DNA of 60,038 bases from Aureispira sp964445645 (GTDB taxonomy: Bacteria > Bacteroidota > Bacteroidia > Chitinophagales > Saprospiraceae): contig CAYULH010000015.1 in NCBI GenBank assembly GCA_964445645.1, positions 1 to 60,038 on the forward strand. The letters run 5' to 3'. The notes below the pieces were generated by a model that did not search any database, was not told the origin of the DNA, and saw only the letters and a program-made list of their open reading frames with translations. Made by a program: the position numbers and the translations under genes. Within the stretch, counting starts at the first letter, position 1. Each line of letters starts with the position of its first letter. Shown piece after piece: positions 52,136 to 60,038 of this stretch.

Positions 52136-52546
52136 ATGAAATATACACTCTTAATCGCTCTATTGGCATTCTTATTAGCAAGCTGTGGCGCAGGCAATAA
52201 CAATCGTACACCCGAAAAAACTTGTGCGGAATTTATTACCAAGCTTGCCAGCAAAGACTATGCAGCCGCCAAAAAATACACCTCTGCGGCAACCGACCCT
52301 TACCTAGATTTCCTTACCAAAGGGGCTGGTATTTTTAGCCAAATGAATCAGGAAGGCAACAACTTTCAGGCATTGGTACAAGTAGATGATGCCAACAAAT
52401 TGAACTATAGCTGTACCGTCAAAGGTGATGATGCGCTGTGCAATTGTGCCCAACAAGAGGATGAAACAAAGGCTTTTACCCTCAATCTTATTCGTGAAAA
52501 TGGTCAGTGGGTAGTACACCAGCCTAAGGAAACAACAGTAGAGTAA
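52136..52546 (+). CDS. Small lipoprotein, DUF4878-like, copy 2
   Basis: The 136-residue protein has a lipobox (AFLLASC, Cys17), then TCAEFITKLASKDYAAAKKYTSAATDPYLDFL, and a strand part with CTVKGDDALCNCAQQ and LNLIRENGQWVVHQPKE. The domain order matches the preceding gene (helix with FITKLASKDYAAAKKY, last strand with NGQWVV), which suggests a tandem duplication with strong divergence. Two extra cysteine pairs are present. Function unknown; an envelope lipoprotein is inferred. Confidence 0.72.
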   Translation: MKYTLLIALLAFLLASCGAGNNNRTPEKTCAEFITKLASKDYAAAKKYTSAATDPYLDFLTKGAGIFSQMNQEGNNFQALVQVDDANKLNYSCTVKGDDALCNCAQQEDETKAFTLNLIRENGQWVVHQPKETTVE

Positions 52547-52555
52547 TTCGTCTAC

Positions 52556-53272
52556 GTGTCATTGTTCAACCATATCTTTTCTTATAACAAAGGACTATTG
52601 CCAACAATAGTCCTTTGTTCTTGTTTATACCACTGCCAACCTGCTCCCACGCCCCCGCCAACCTTAGGCCCACCCCTCCCCGACCCGATGGCTTTTTTGC
52701 AACAACAACCCCATACGCCAATTCCCGCCGATTCTCTAAGCAAAACAGAATATGAATTGTTACAAGCAGGCGATGTCCTCTTGAGGCGTGGTTATGGCTG
52801 GATTAGTGATTACATTGTGGCAGTACTTGAAGAACCCTGCCCGCTCACGCACTGCGGATTGCTTGTGCCACTAGGAACTGGTTGGGGCGTATTGCACACC
52901 GCTTCCTCTGAGCAACACGATGGAATAATAGTAGAACCCTTGTTTACTTACGTCCAGCAAAGTCAGAGGCACAGCTTGGTGGCTTGCCGCCCTCGCTGCA
53001 CCCCCCATCAGCGTACACAATTATTGGCATTAGCGCAAGCATATCGGCAAAAAGCCCCACCCTTTGACTACAGTTTTGACGACCAAGATGCTCAAGCCTT
53101 GTATTGTGTAGAGCTGTTGCGTGATTTGTTTCTAATGGTTTGCCAACAAGATTATTTGCCCTTGCATTATCAACGAGGAGAATTATCCTTATTAGGCTTT
53201 CAGAATTTTTTTGATAATCGTAACTTTACGCTCTTATTTAATCATTGCCAACCAAAGCCACCATCTCAATGA
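52556..53272 (+). CDS. YiiX/YebB-like papain-fold cysteine hydrolase
   Basis: The 238-residue protein contains LLQAGDVLLRRGYGWISDYIV (about 68-88), the likely catalytic-histidine-region THCGLLV, and LYCVELLRDLF with the catalytic Cys order of the permuted NlpC/P60 group (YiiX family). These enzymes act on amide or ester bonds in the envelope or lipids. The start GTG at 52556 is used because it gives a hydrophobic N-terminus with a cysteine (LLPTIVLCSCLYHC), resembling a lipoprotein signal; an ATG at residue 45 is an alternative start. The end overlaps the next start by 4 bp (ATGA). Confidence 0.72.
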   Translation: MSLFNHIFSYNKGLLPTIVLCSCLYHCQPAPTPPPTLGPPLPDPMAFLQQQPHTPIPADSLSKTEYELLQAGDVLLRRGYGWISDYIVAVLEEPCPLTHCGLLVPLGTGWGVLHTASSEQHDGIIVEPLFTYVQQSQRHSLVACRPRCTPHQRTQLLALAQAYRQKAPPFDYSFDDQDAQALYCVELLRDLFLMVCQQDYLPLHYQRGELSLLGFQNFFDNRNFTLLFNHCQPKPPSQ

Positions 53273-54030
53273 AAGCAACATTTCTAGGAACGGGCACTTC
53301 GCAAGGCATTCCTGTTATTGGCTGTCCTTGTCCTGTGTGCCAATCAGCAGACCCCAGAGATAAGCGTTTACGCACTGCTTTTCAGATCCAAACCCAAGGC
53401 AAAACCATTGTGATTGACATTGGCCCCGATTTTCGTCAACAAATGCTGCGTGCAGGCACTCAAAAGGTAGATGCCATCCTACTCACACACGAACACAGCG
53501 ACCATGTGGCTGGCCTAGACGATGTGCGCCCCTTCAATTTTAAGTATGAAATGGACATGCCCATTTATGCCTTAGAACGCGTGCATCAACGCCTGCGCCA
53601 AAGCCATGCTTATATTTTTGAATCCAATTATCCTGGCGTGCCCAGAGTGCAGCAATATGCCATCCATCATACTACTAATTTTGAAGCGGCCGGCATTCCC
53701 ATCACCCCCATTCAAGTACATCATGGAAAATTGCCTATATTGGGCTACAGAATTGGTAACTTGGCCTACTTGACCGATTATCAATCTATTCCAACAAGCG
53801 AATACAGCAAACTAGAAGGGCTAGAAGTGCTGGTAGTGAGTGCGCTGCAACAGGAACCTCACCACTCTCATGCTACGCTCACCGAATCGGTCGAGCTGGT
53901 AGAGACCCTACAAGTTCCCAAGGCATATTTTACCCACTTGAGTCACAAAATGGGCAGCCACCAAACTACACAGCAACTATTGCCCAAGCATATTGAAGTG
54001 GCTTATGATAATCTATCTTTTGAAATTTAG
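53269..54030 (+). CDS. PhnP-like metallo-beta-lactamase-fold phosphodiesterase
   Basis: From the ATG at 53269 the product is 253 residues. It starts KATFLGTGTSQGIPVIGCPC and the cysteine-rich VCQSADPRDKRLRTAFQIQ, a form found in PhnP and related MBL-fold hydrolases, with the metal-binding LLTHEHSDHVAGLDDVRPF and downstream TDYQSIP and HLSHKMGSHQ. It probably hydrolyses a cyclic phosphodiester or nucleotide; no phosphonate genes are near, so the PhnP role is not implied. It overlaps the YiiX-like gene by ATGA, a sign of coupling. Confidence 0.88.
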   Translation: MKATFLGTGTSQGIPVIGCPCPVCQSADPRDKRLRTAFQIQTQGKTIVIDIGPDFRQQMLRAGTQKVDAILLTHEHSDHVAGLDDVRPFNFKYEMDMPIYALERVHQRLRQSHAYIFESNYPGVPRVQQYAIHHTTNFEAAGIPITPIQVHHGKLPILGYRIGNLAYLTDYQSIPTSEYSKLEGLEVLVVSALQQEPHHSHATLTESVELVETLQVPKAYFTHLSHKMGSHQTTQQLLPKHIEVAYDNLSFEI

Positions 54031-54133
54031 GGAAACCTATTTTGCTAATTTAATGTTGTTATCATATATCCCCCCTTTGCCCTGTTATTAAAAACAAATT
54101 CTATATTACAAAACTAGAACAGAACATACACTT

Positions 54134-55804
54134 ATGAGTGCCAATACTTCAGATGCTGACTCTCCAGCTATGCGTGTCCTTAATCGTTTCGTGCAATTTA
54201 TTTATATTGTATTTTTGATTGTAATTGCGCCCCTTTACCTCTACATGAACTTACCTGTACTCAATCCTTGGTTTATAGGCTTGCCAGTGGGCGTATTTTT
54301 TATTTCATTGGTAATAATTATACTAGAACTACGGGTTATTAACAAGAAAAAAACCGTTCTTTTTGGGCTTTCAACACTCACGGCAATGGCTACTATGGTG
54401 TACATAATGGTGGTAAGCGTCATGAGTTGGGAAGGTCTTAGAGCCATGAAATACCAAAGCTTGATTGGGGAGGTGAAATTGAGTGAGAATTTTGGCGAGG
54501 AAGTGCCGCCCGTAGATTTGAGCGAAATTAGAATTATAGACCAAGAGGTAGCGCACCGTTTGGGCGATAAAGTGCTAGGCGAGGAATTGCCCGGCCAAGA
54601 ACGCACCTTGGGTAGCCAAGCCTATGTAGGCAAATTTAGAATTCAGAATGTACAAGGCAAATTGTACTGGGTAGCCCCACTGCTCCACTCTGGGTTTTTC
54701 AAATGGTTTAATAACATGGAGGGTACACCGGCCTATATCAAGGTTTCGGCTACCTCCGACCCCGAAGTAGAATTGGTCAGTGATGTTACCATCAAATACC
54801 AACCCGAAGCTTACTTCAATAGCAACCTGCACCGCCACTTGTACCTCAATGGCTATTTCAATACAGGATTGACCGATTATACTTTTGAAATTGATGACGA
54901 AGGTACCCCTTATTGGGTCGTTACGCTGTATACGCACGAGGTTGGTTTTAGTGGTATGAATGCCTATGGTGTGGCGGTTGTAAATGCCGAAACAGGCGAC
55001 ATTCAGAAATACACGCCCGAAAATGCCCCCGCTTGGATTGATAGAATTCAACCGATGGAGATGGTTGAAGAACAACTTCAATACTGGGGCGAATACATTC
55101 ACGGCTATTGGAATTTTTCTAACCTAGACAAAAAAACCACTACTAGAGGTATTTCCTTGGTCTATGGCAAAGACGACCAATCTTACTGGTACACGGGTCT
55201 AACTTCGGTAGGACAAGAAGAGGGTACCATTGGTTTTGTATTGGTGAATACCCGTACCAAAGAAACCACACGCTACAAGCAAGTGGGGGCCACCGAAGAA
55301 GCAGCGCGCCGCTCGGCCATGGGAAAGGTTCAAGAGAAAAAATACATTGGCTCCTTCCCTATTTTGTACAATATTAATAATGTGCCGACCTACGTGCTAT
55401 CCCTCAAAGACCAAGCTGGCTTAATCAAAATGGTGGCGATGGTCTCGGTGCGTGACCACTCCATTGTAGGCGTTGGCGAAACCCTAGAGGAAGCCTTGCG
55501 CTCTTATCGAGGTGGCCGCACCAACGAAAAAAGAGAAGGCAATTACCAAGTCTATGGCCGTGTAAAACGCATCCAATCCAGCATTATTGATGGCAAAATG
55601 CTCTATTATTTTACCTTGGACAAATACCCCAATAAAATATTTAAGAGCGAATCTATTGTCTCCCCAAAATTCCCGATTACAGCCGTCAATGATTCGGTTA
55701 TGGTGGCTTATGATGATGGCCGTGCCGAATTTGTACCTGTTGCCAAATTTGATAATTTGGACCTGAAAACACAGAAAACCAACAGCATAGAATTGAAAAA
55801 ATAA
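54134..55804 (+). CDS. Large membrane-anchored protein of unknown function
   Basis: The 556-residue protein has three membrane helices (about 17-38, 47-65 and 75-98) followed by a long soluble part with repeated strands: YWVAPLLHSGFFKWFNNMEG, HRHLYLNGYFNTGLTDYTFEIDDEGTPYWVVTLYTHEVGF, YGVAVVNAETGDIQKYTPENA, IQPMEMVEEQLQYWGEY, SYWYTGLTSVGQEEGTIGFVLVNTRTKETTRYK and GATEEAARRSAMGKVQEKKY. The repeating YWVV-type strand pairs and NAETGDI recall PepSY domains. Similar 550-residue proteins exist in Firmicutes, usually annotated as hypothetical. It lies 103 bp after the PhnP-like gene. Confidence 0.6.
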   Translation: MSANTSDADSPAMRVLNRFVQFIYIVFLIVIAPLYLYMNLPVLNPWFIGLPVGVFFISLVIIILELRVINKKKTVLFGLSTLTAMATMVYIMVVSVMSWEGLRAMKYQSLIGEVKLSENFGEEVPPVDLSEIRIIDQEVAHRLGDKVLGEELPGQERTLGSQAYVGKFRIQNVQGKLYWVAPLLHSGFFKWFNNMEGTPAYIKVSATSDPEVELVSDVTIKYQPEAYFNSNLHRHLYLNGYFNTGLTDYTFEIDDEGTPYWVVTLYTHEVGFSGMNAYGVAVVNAETGDIQKYTPENAPAWIDRIQPMEMVEEQLQYWGEYIHGYWNFSNLDKKTTTRGISLVYGKDDQSYWYTGLTSVGQEEGTIGFVLVNTRTKETTRYKQVGATEEAARRSAMGKVQEKKYIGSFPILYNINNVPTYVLSLKDQAGLIKMVAMVSVRDHSIVGVGETLEEALRSYRGGRTNEKREGNYQVYGRVKRIQSSIIDGKMLYYFTLDKYPNKIFKSESIVSPKFPITAVNDSVMVAYDDGRAEFVPVAKFDNLDLKTQKTNSIELKK

Positions 55805-55828
55805 TAGGATATGCCTATTATGGTTATG

Positions 55829-55943
55829 GGTGGTAGGGACAAGGCATGCCTTGTCCCTACCACCACCACCATGCCTTGTCCCTACCACCACCACCATGCC
55901 TTGTCCCTACCACCACCGCCATGCCTTGTCCCTACCACCACCA
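55829..55943. repeat. 25-bp tandem repeat seeded by a 36-bp perfect palindrome
   Basis: A unit CATGCCTTGTCCCTAC followed by CACCACCAC occurs four times, starting at 55845, 55870, 55895 and 55920, with near-identical copies (one A-to-G change). The first copy is also the right half of a perfect palindrome at 55829-55864 (GGTGGTAGGGACAAGGCA and its complement). It is positioned 25 bp after the stop of the membrane-protein gene. The frame through it would encode His/Pro/Thr-rich sequence, which is not credible as a gene. Confidence 0.85.
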
Positions 55944-56050
55944 TATTTTTACATCCCCCCAATGTTTTATTCAACCACATAAGCACCCAAAAATCGTTTT
56001 TTTCATTATTTTAAGGCCCGATTAATCACCAATACTTTTTAAACACGCTT

Positions 56051-57169
56051 ATGACCGCCTCGGAACTAGCCAGCACCGTACAACCACTCTTTGACAATTG
56101 GTACAAAAACCTCAAAAAACACCTAGAAACAGGGGTTATTTCCTCGCCCCATACCATCTACTGTCAAGATACCGTTCAGCTGTATGAAACAGACGATTAC
56201 CTTGCCTTGGAACTAACCGGCCAACAAGCACTAAGCACGTTTAAAAGCATTAGTTTTGGCAAAAAAATCAAAAAACTAAGCACCATCAACAGCGTTATCA
56301 ATGGCGGCTCGGTCATCAAAGAACCCACGGATTATCAGCCTAGAATTGAAGTAGCCAACCCCGGTGAAATTTGGGCCAACCTAAACATCGCCTCTTATGA
56401 TGCTTATAATAATGAGAACAAAAGCCTAGACATTGCCAAGCTCCAAGAGGGACTGGCTGGTACGCCCTCCATCCCAATGCAAGTCAAATCCAATGCTGGT
56501 GGACTGCTCTTAGCCAATTCGACCATCATGCGCCTAGAAGCGCCCAAGCTCTTTGTGCGCCCAATCGGCTTTTTGATGGTGGTAGACAAAGCCACCGACC
56601 CCATCCGCTTGGTGCATTTCCTCATTGAACGCCTCAATGACACCTTCCCCAAGCGTGACCGCTTCATCGGCATTGATGACGATGAATTGCAGCTCAACAA
56701 CCCCCTCCGCCAATTGGCCAACAACAAAGCCGTAGCTATACCCGATTTCTTGGCGCAATACGGCCACCGCATTGCCCATGTACTCGGCTACCAAGCCGCC
56801 AAAGCCAATGTAGCCCTAGCCGATGGCAGCACCATCGACCTGCTCCTAGAAAAAGAGGACGGCAGCCACGATTTGTTCAACCTCACCGAAGGGCTGTTCT
56901 CCAGAAAAAATATCAAGGGCAAAAAGAACAAGCCCAATATCTCCAATACGATGCTCGCCCTAAAGGCGCAATACCAACAAGCCACCAAAGAGCAAGCCCA
57001 ACTCCAATTGGCCAAACAACCGCTTCTACTCGGCATAGTCGAAAATTCCAACCAAGTGTACCAACAGGGCATCAATAAGGCGGCTACAGAGGCCGCTGGC
57101 AAGGTAGCACTGCTCTCGCTAGAGGGCTTGTGTGTGTTGATGGAATTGTGGATGAAGGAGCAGGGGTAG
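56051..57169 (+). CDS. Unrecognised protein, possibly a degenerate nuclease-fold protein of a defence locus
   Basis: The 372-residue protein is soluble with no signal or membrane helix. I do not recognise a family by motif. Residues about 230-355 follow the order of a PD-(D/E)xK domain of the Shedu or NucS type: a helix (FLAQYGHRIAHVLGY), a strand with DGSTIDLLLEKEDG, a strand HDLFNLTEG in the place of the usual VVELK, a helix with LKAQYQQATKEQAQLQL, a strand PLLLGIVEN, then KVALLSLEGLCVLME. The E-x-K motif would read N-L-T, so it would be inactive. This is a topology impression only. It faces the HsdR-type gene, with 57 bp between. Confidence 0.5.
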   Translation: MTASELASTVQPLFDNWYKNLKKHLETGVISSPHTIYCQDTVQLYETDDYLALELTGQQALSTFKSISFGKKIKKLSTINSVINGGSVIKEPTDYQPRIEVANPGEIWANLNIASYDAYNNENKSLDIAKLQEGLAGTPSIPMQVKSNAGGLLLANSTIMRLEAPKLFVRPIGFLMVVDKATDPIRLVHFLIERLNDTFPKRDRFIGIDDDELQLNNPLRQLANNKAVAIPDFLAQYGHRIAHVLGYQAAKANVALADGSTIDLLLEKEDGSHDLFNLTEGLFSRKNIKGKKNKPNISNTMLALKAQYQQATKEQAQLQLAKQPLLLGIVENSNQVYQQGINKAATEAAGKVALLSLEGLCVLMELWMKEQG

Positions 57170-57226
57170 TAATACTTGAAAGAAAAGGATTTATACAACA
57201 ATACTCAGATGTGGGTATGGCAAGAT

Positions 57227-59956
57227 TTAGACTTCGCCCCCAATTCCTTTGAACTGCTCCACAAGGGCAGCAATTTTCTGAAAAACACGCTGTTTTAATC
57301 CCAAATACTTTGGATTCAAAGGACTCATTTTGGGTAAGAGTGCGTTGAGTTCTGTCCCATTTTCACTAGCATGTTTTCGTCTCAAGGAAGTTCTGATGTA
57401 TCGTTTGGCTGCTTCTTCTTTTAAGTTTTCTTCTACAATTAATTCACTGACTTCTTTTTGTTGCCTTTTTTGTGCATAAATAAAGAAGGATTCTATAATA
57501 CTTTCTTTATTGGGAATAATTTCCAAGTCGGTTTCATTAATGAAATCCACAATCAAGGTCTCTTTGGCTCTGTTCTCAATACTAGCGCGAAGAATGCGAC
57601 GTACTTCATCTATTAAAGCCGCTTTATCTTTTGTTTTCTTGGTATGCTCAAGGATTAATTCAAATATATAATCCAAATTTATTTCTTGAGATTTGAGCAA
57701 ATCTACTTCAAATACAACATCATCCCAATCTATTGTAGATTCCTCTACCTCCTCACCTTGTCGTTCCCGACGCAACCAGTCCCGAATATCATTATAAGTA
57801 GAGCGATAGTCCTGTATCGTTCGTTCGGGTAGGGTTTCTGTGGTTTGCATCACAGCAATTTGTTCATCCGTTACAAAGTAAGTTTCTTTAAATTTTTCTA
57901 TTGCTTCGGGATCATCAACATCAATCTTTTGTAATGCCTTTAGATGCGTAAATTCATCGAAGTTCTGCAGCGCATTTTCTACCCGTAAGTATTCGCCAAA
58001 TAATTTGACAAAGGCTTTTTTATCGCTTTCTCTAACGATTTCATCAGGTTCGGGAAATCGCTCGTTTAGTTCCTGAACCACTTCAAGATAGCCCCTACGC
58101 GCTTTACCCGTGGCCACTTCTGTAAAACCATCTAAATATTCTTGATAGCTCTTTTCCAATACAACATTTTTGGTATTACTATCGCCAAATACGGTAATAG
58201 CATCTATAGTTGCTTGCTCCAAATTTCTAAACGTGACAATATTACCAAAGGTCTTGGTAGGATAAATCCGATTGGTTCGCGAAAAAGCTTGAATCAAACC
58301 ATGATAGCGCAAGTTCTTATCCACAAAAAGCGTGTTCAAAGCAGGCGCATCAAATCCTGTCAGAAACATGCCCACCACAATCAACAAATCCACCTCTTTC
58401 TTCTGCACTCGTTTGGCAAGGTCTCGATAATAGTTTTGAAAGGATTTGCGCTCTACACTATAACTACTCCCAAACAAGGCATTATAATCTTGAATCGCTG
58501 CCGTTAGAAACTCTTTGGAACTTTGATCTAAGGCCGATGGCTCAAAGGTTTCATCCCCAATATCGCCAATAGCATTTTGCTCTTCATTGGCAGCAAAGGA
58601 AAAAATAGTGGCTATTTTGAGCGGTTTATCGCTATCTTTTTGCAACTCGTTCAATTGCTCATAATAACATTTGGCAGCATCTATATTGCTCACAGCAAAT
58701 AGGGCATTAAACCCCTTGTTGCCTCCCTGTGTTCTATGGGTTTTGAGTCTAAAATTTTGCAGTATATATTGAGATATTTCCTTGATTCTTACTGGATGAA
58801 GGAATGCTTTTTTCTTTTCGGCTTTGGACAGTTCTTGTTCATCCAGCTCGGTTTCAATTCCCCTAAACTTAGGTCGGACATCATTATAATCTACCTTAAA
58901 TTTTAATACCTTTTCATCTCTAATGGCATCTGTAATTACGTAGGAATGTAACTCACGCCCAAATACACTAGCAGTAGTTTCGGCACCTAAGGCATTTTGG
59001 GGAAAGATAGGCGTTCCTGTAAACCCAAACTGGTAGTATTTTTTGAACTTTCGTTGTAGATTTTTTTGAGCCTCGCCAAATTGTGAACGGTGGGCTTCAT
59101 CAAAGATAAAAACAACTTGTTGCTGATAGACGGGCAAATTATTTTCGCTCTTAATCAAGTTATTTAGTTTTTGGATGGTCGTCACAATAATCTTGTTATC
59201 CTCCTTATTGATGTTTCGTTTCAGCCCTGCCGTACTATCCGAACCATTCACACTATCGGGCGAAAAGCGTTGGTACTCTTTCATGGTCTGAAAATCCAAA
59301 TCCTTGCGATCCACCACAAAAAATACTTTATCAATAAAATCGCACTGTGTCGCCAATCTTGCTGCTTTAAAACTAGTTAAGGTTTTGCCCGAACCTGTGG
59401 TGTGCCAAATATAGCCACCCGCTTCCGTCGTTCCCCATTTCTTGGCCTCAAAAGCACTTTTAATTTTCCACAAAATTCGTTCTGTAGCGGCAATTTGGTA
59501 GGGGCGCATGATAAGCAAAGTATCATTGACATCAAAAACCGAATACTGCAACAAGACCTGTAAAAGCGTATTTTTTTGAAAAAAAGTCGCCGTAAAATCC
59601 TTTAAATCTCTAATTAGCTTATTATCTGCCTTTGCCCAGTTCATGGTAAAATCATAGCTATTTTTATTGCGCTCTACCGTATTGGCAAAATATCGGCTAT
59701 CGGTACCATTAGAAATAACAAACAACTGCAAGTATTTGAACAAAGAATTTTCGGCATTAAAGCTCTCTTTGGTATAACGATGTACTTGATTAAAAGCCTG
59801 ACGAATGGCAACACCTCGCTTTTTGAGCTCGATTTGCACCAAAGGCAATCCATTGACCAAGATTGTGACATCATATCGATTGGTGTGCGTTCCCCTTTGT
59901 TCAAACTGAGTGATTACCTGCACTTTGTTTCGGGCAATATGCTCCTTATCTACCAA
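57227..59956 (-). CDS. hsdR: Type I restriction enzyme R subunit (EcoR124 type), 5' end truncated
   Basis: The 909-residue open frame matches EcoR124I-type HsdR. The nuclease motif is RYDVTILVNGLPLVQIELKK (Asp29, Glu43, Lys45). It is followed by the translocase: Walker A HTTGSGKTLTSFKAA, DEAH-type IFDEAHRSQFG, FGFTGTP, and QAFSRTNRI, then the C-terminal helical domain. The spacing of Asp, Glu and Lys (14 and 16) is the same as Asp151, Glu165 and Lys167 of EcoR124I, so about 122 N-terminal residues are missing. The frame begins at a TTG with no ATG before the nuclease motif. Homologous sequence (FDDGHIQNIYLVDK) continues upstream to a TAA at 60002-60004. It may be a pseudogene or be completed beyond the window. 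Confidence 0.85.
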   Translation of the reverse strand: MVDKEHIARNKVQVITQFEQRGTHTNRYDVTILVNGLPLVQIELKKRGVAIRQAFNQVHRYTKESFNAENSLFKYLQLFVISNGTDSRYFANTVERNKNSYDFTMNWAKADNKLIRDLKDFTATFFQKNTLLQVLLQYSVFDVNDTLLIMRPYQIAATERILWKIKSAFEAKKWGTTEAGGYIWHTTGSGKTLTSFKAARLATQCDFIDKVFFVVDRKDLDFQTMKEYQRFSPDSVNGSDSTAGLKRNINKEDNKIIVTTIQKLNNLIKSENNLPVYQQQVVFIFDEAHRSQFGEAQKNLQRKFKKYYQFGFTGTPIFPQNALGAETTASVFGRELHSYVITDAIRDEKVLKFKVDYNDVRPKFRGIETELDEQELSKAEKKKAFLHPVRIKEISQYILQNFRLKTHRTQGGNKGFNALFAVSNIDAAKCYYEQLNELQKDSDKPLKIATIFSFAANEEQNAIGDIGDETFEPSALDQSSKEFLTAAIQDYNALFGSSYSVERKSFQNYYRDLAKRVQKKEVDLLIVVGMFLTGFDAPALNTLFVDKNLRYHGLIQAFSRTNRIYPTKTFGNIVTFRNLEQATIDAITVFGDSNTKNVVLEKSYQEYLDGFTEVATGKARRGYLEVVQELNERFPEPDEIVRESDKKAFVKLFGEYLRVENALQNFDEFTHLKALQKIDVDDPEAIEKFKETYFVTDEQIAVMQTTETLPERTIQDYRSTYNDIRDWLRRERQGEEVEESTIDWDDVVFEVDLLKSQEINLDYIFELILEHTKKTKDKAALIDEVRRILRASIENRAKETLIVDFINETDLEIIPNKESIIESFFIYAQKRQQKEVSELIVEENLKEEAAKRYIRTSLRRKHASENGTELNALLPKMSPLNPKYLGLKQRVFQKIAALVEQFKGIGGEV

Positions 59957-60038
59957 ATAAATATTTTGGATATGTCCATCATCAAAGCAGCAATTCTCGG
60001 TTTAATAAAAAAATATATATCATTCCAAAAGCGGAATA
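59957..60038. other. Break region upstream of hsdR
   Basis: Minus-strand residues homologous to HsdR run up to plus 60001, then a TAA (60002-60004) and an AT-rich stretch follow in which no homologous frame continues. A small hairpin, ATTCC/GGAAT with a 6-nt loop, lies near 60022-60037. Whether this is an insertion, a frameshift or a natural gene border cannot be judged at the window edge. Confidence 0.4.

Noticed and set aside
55829..55943. CRISPR array
   Set aside because: The unit is a contiguous 25-bp tandem repeat without unique spacers, and there are no cas genes in the window.
55811..56014. 67-codon frame encoding His/Pro/Thr-rich sequence over the tandem repeat
   Set aside because: It is simply the translation of the 25-bp repeat, which shifts frame at each copy because 25 is not a multiple of three.
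1..60038. tRNA, rRNA and other standard RNA genes
   Set aside because: No cloverleaf with T-loop GTTCGAATC-type sequence and acceptor pairing, nor rRNA segments, was recognised in the gaps by eye; a covariance-model scan was not possible here.

Overview
The window reads as chromosomal DNA of a member of the Bacteroidota, probably near the Saprospiria or Chitinophagia. The evidence is a subtilase with a C-terminal domain of the type IX secretion kind, Bacteroidota-restricted families (DUF4294, DUF3467), TSP3-OmpA lipoproteins, start codons without clear Shine-Dalgarno sequences, and several promoters of the Bacteroidota form TTG-N17..20-TAnnTTTG. The genus cannot be fixed from sequence alone. 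No rRNA, tRNA, CRISPR array or prophage was recognised.

Region 1 (1-24.4 kb) is a mixed housekeeping and accessory stretch: DUF4294 protein, secreted subtilase, DNA polymerase IV, acyl-CoA dehydrogenase, an SDR epimerase, pyruvate kinase with an amidase in the same transcript, a DUF4386 membrane protein, an AT-rich beta-helix protein, an HxlR regulator facing a membrane protein, a GbsR/MarR regulator, RecO, a DUF4160 / DUF2442-HTH pair resembling a toxin-antitoxin module, a TonB-dependent receptor, two paralogous lipoproteins, DUF3467 and a voltage-gated cation channel. The non-coding gaps are unusually rich in structure: a 283-bp element with 13-bp terminal inverted repeats at 929-1211, a nest of direct and inverted repeats at 12.15-12.6 kb, a tandem operator at 14.65 kb and a palindrome over a probably leaderless promoter at 15.52 kb.

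Region 2 (24.4-44.4 kb) is a single minus-strand run of 21 genes for a surface polysaccharide of the ABC-transporter type. Transcription enters at a WecA/MraY-like initiating transferase, passes CrcB, Wzm, Wzt and a sulfotransferase, then LegB, LegC and a PtmE-like CBS-nucleotidyltransferase, a WlbA-WlbB-aminotransferase set, an FdtA/QdtA-acetyltransferase-aminotransferase set, GalE, RfbF and RfbG, with four glycosyltransferases interspersed. Most junctions overlap by 4-20 bp or are a few bases apart, so translation is probably coupled. Four kinds of activated sugar (GDP/UDP-type Leg precursor, UDP-diacetamido uronate, dTDP-3-acetamido-dideoxyhexose, CDP-4-keto-6-deoxyglucose) seem to be made, but each route lacks steps that must lie elsewhere.

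Region 3 (44.5-55.8 kb) holds an OmpA/TSP3 lipoprotein, glycyl-tRNA synthetase, an LRR protein, a SIMPL-domain protein and a plus-strand run of pheS, two DUF4878-like lipoproteins, a YiiX-like hydrolase, a PhnP-like metallo-hydrolase and a large membrane protein. Region 4 (55.8-60.0 kb) looks like the edge of a defence locus: a 25-bp tandem repeat seeded by a 36-bp palindrome, an unrecognised protein whose C-terminal half is laid out like a PD-(D/E)xK nuclease but lacks the motif, and an EcoR124-type HsdR whose 5' end is interrupted at the window edge.
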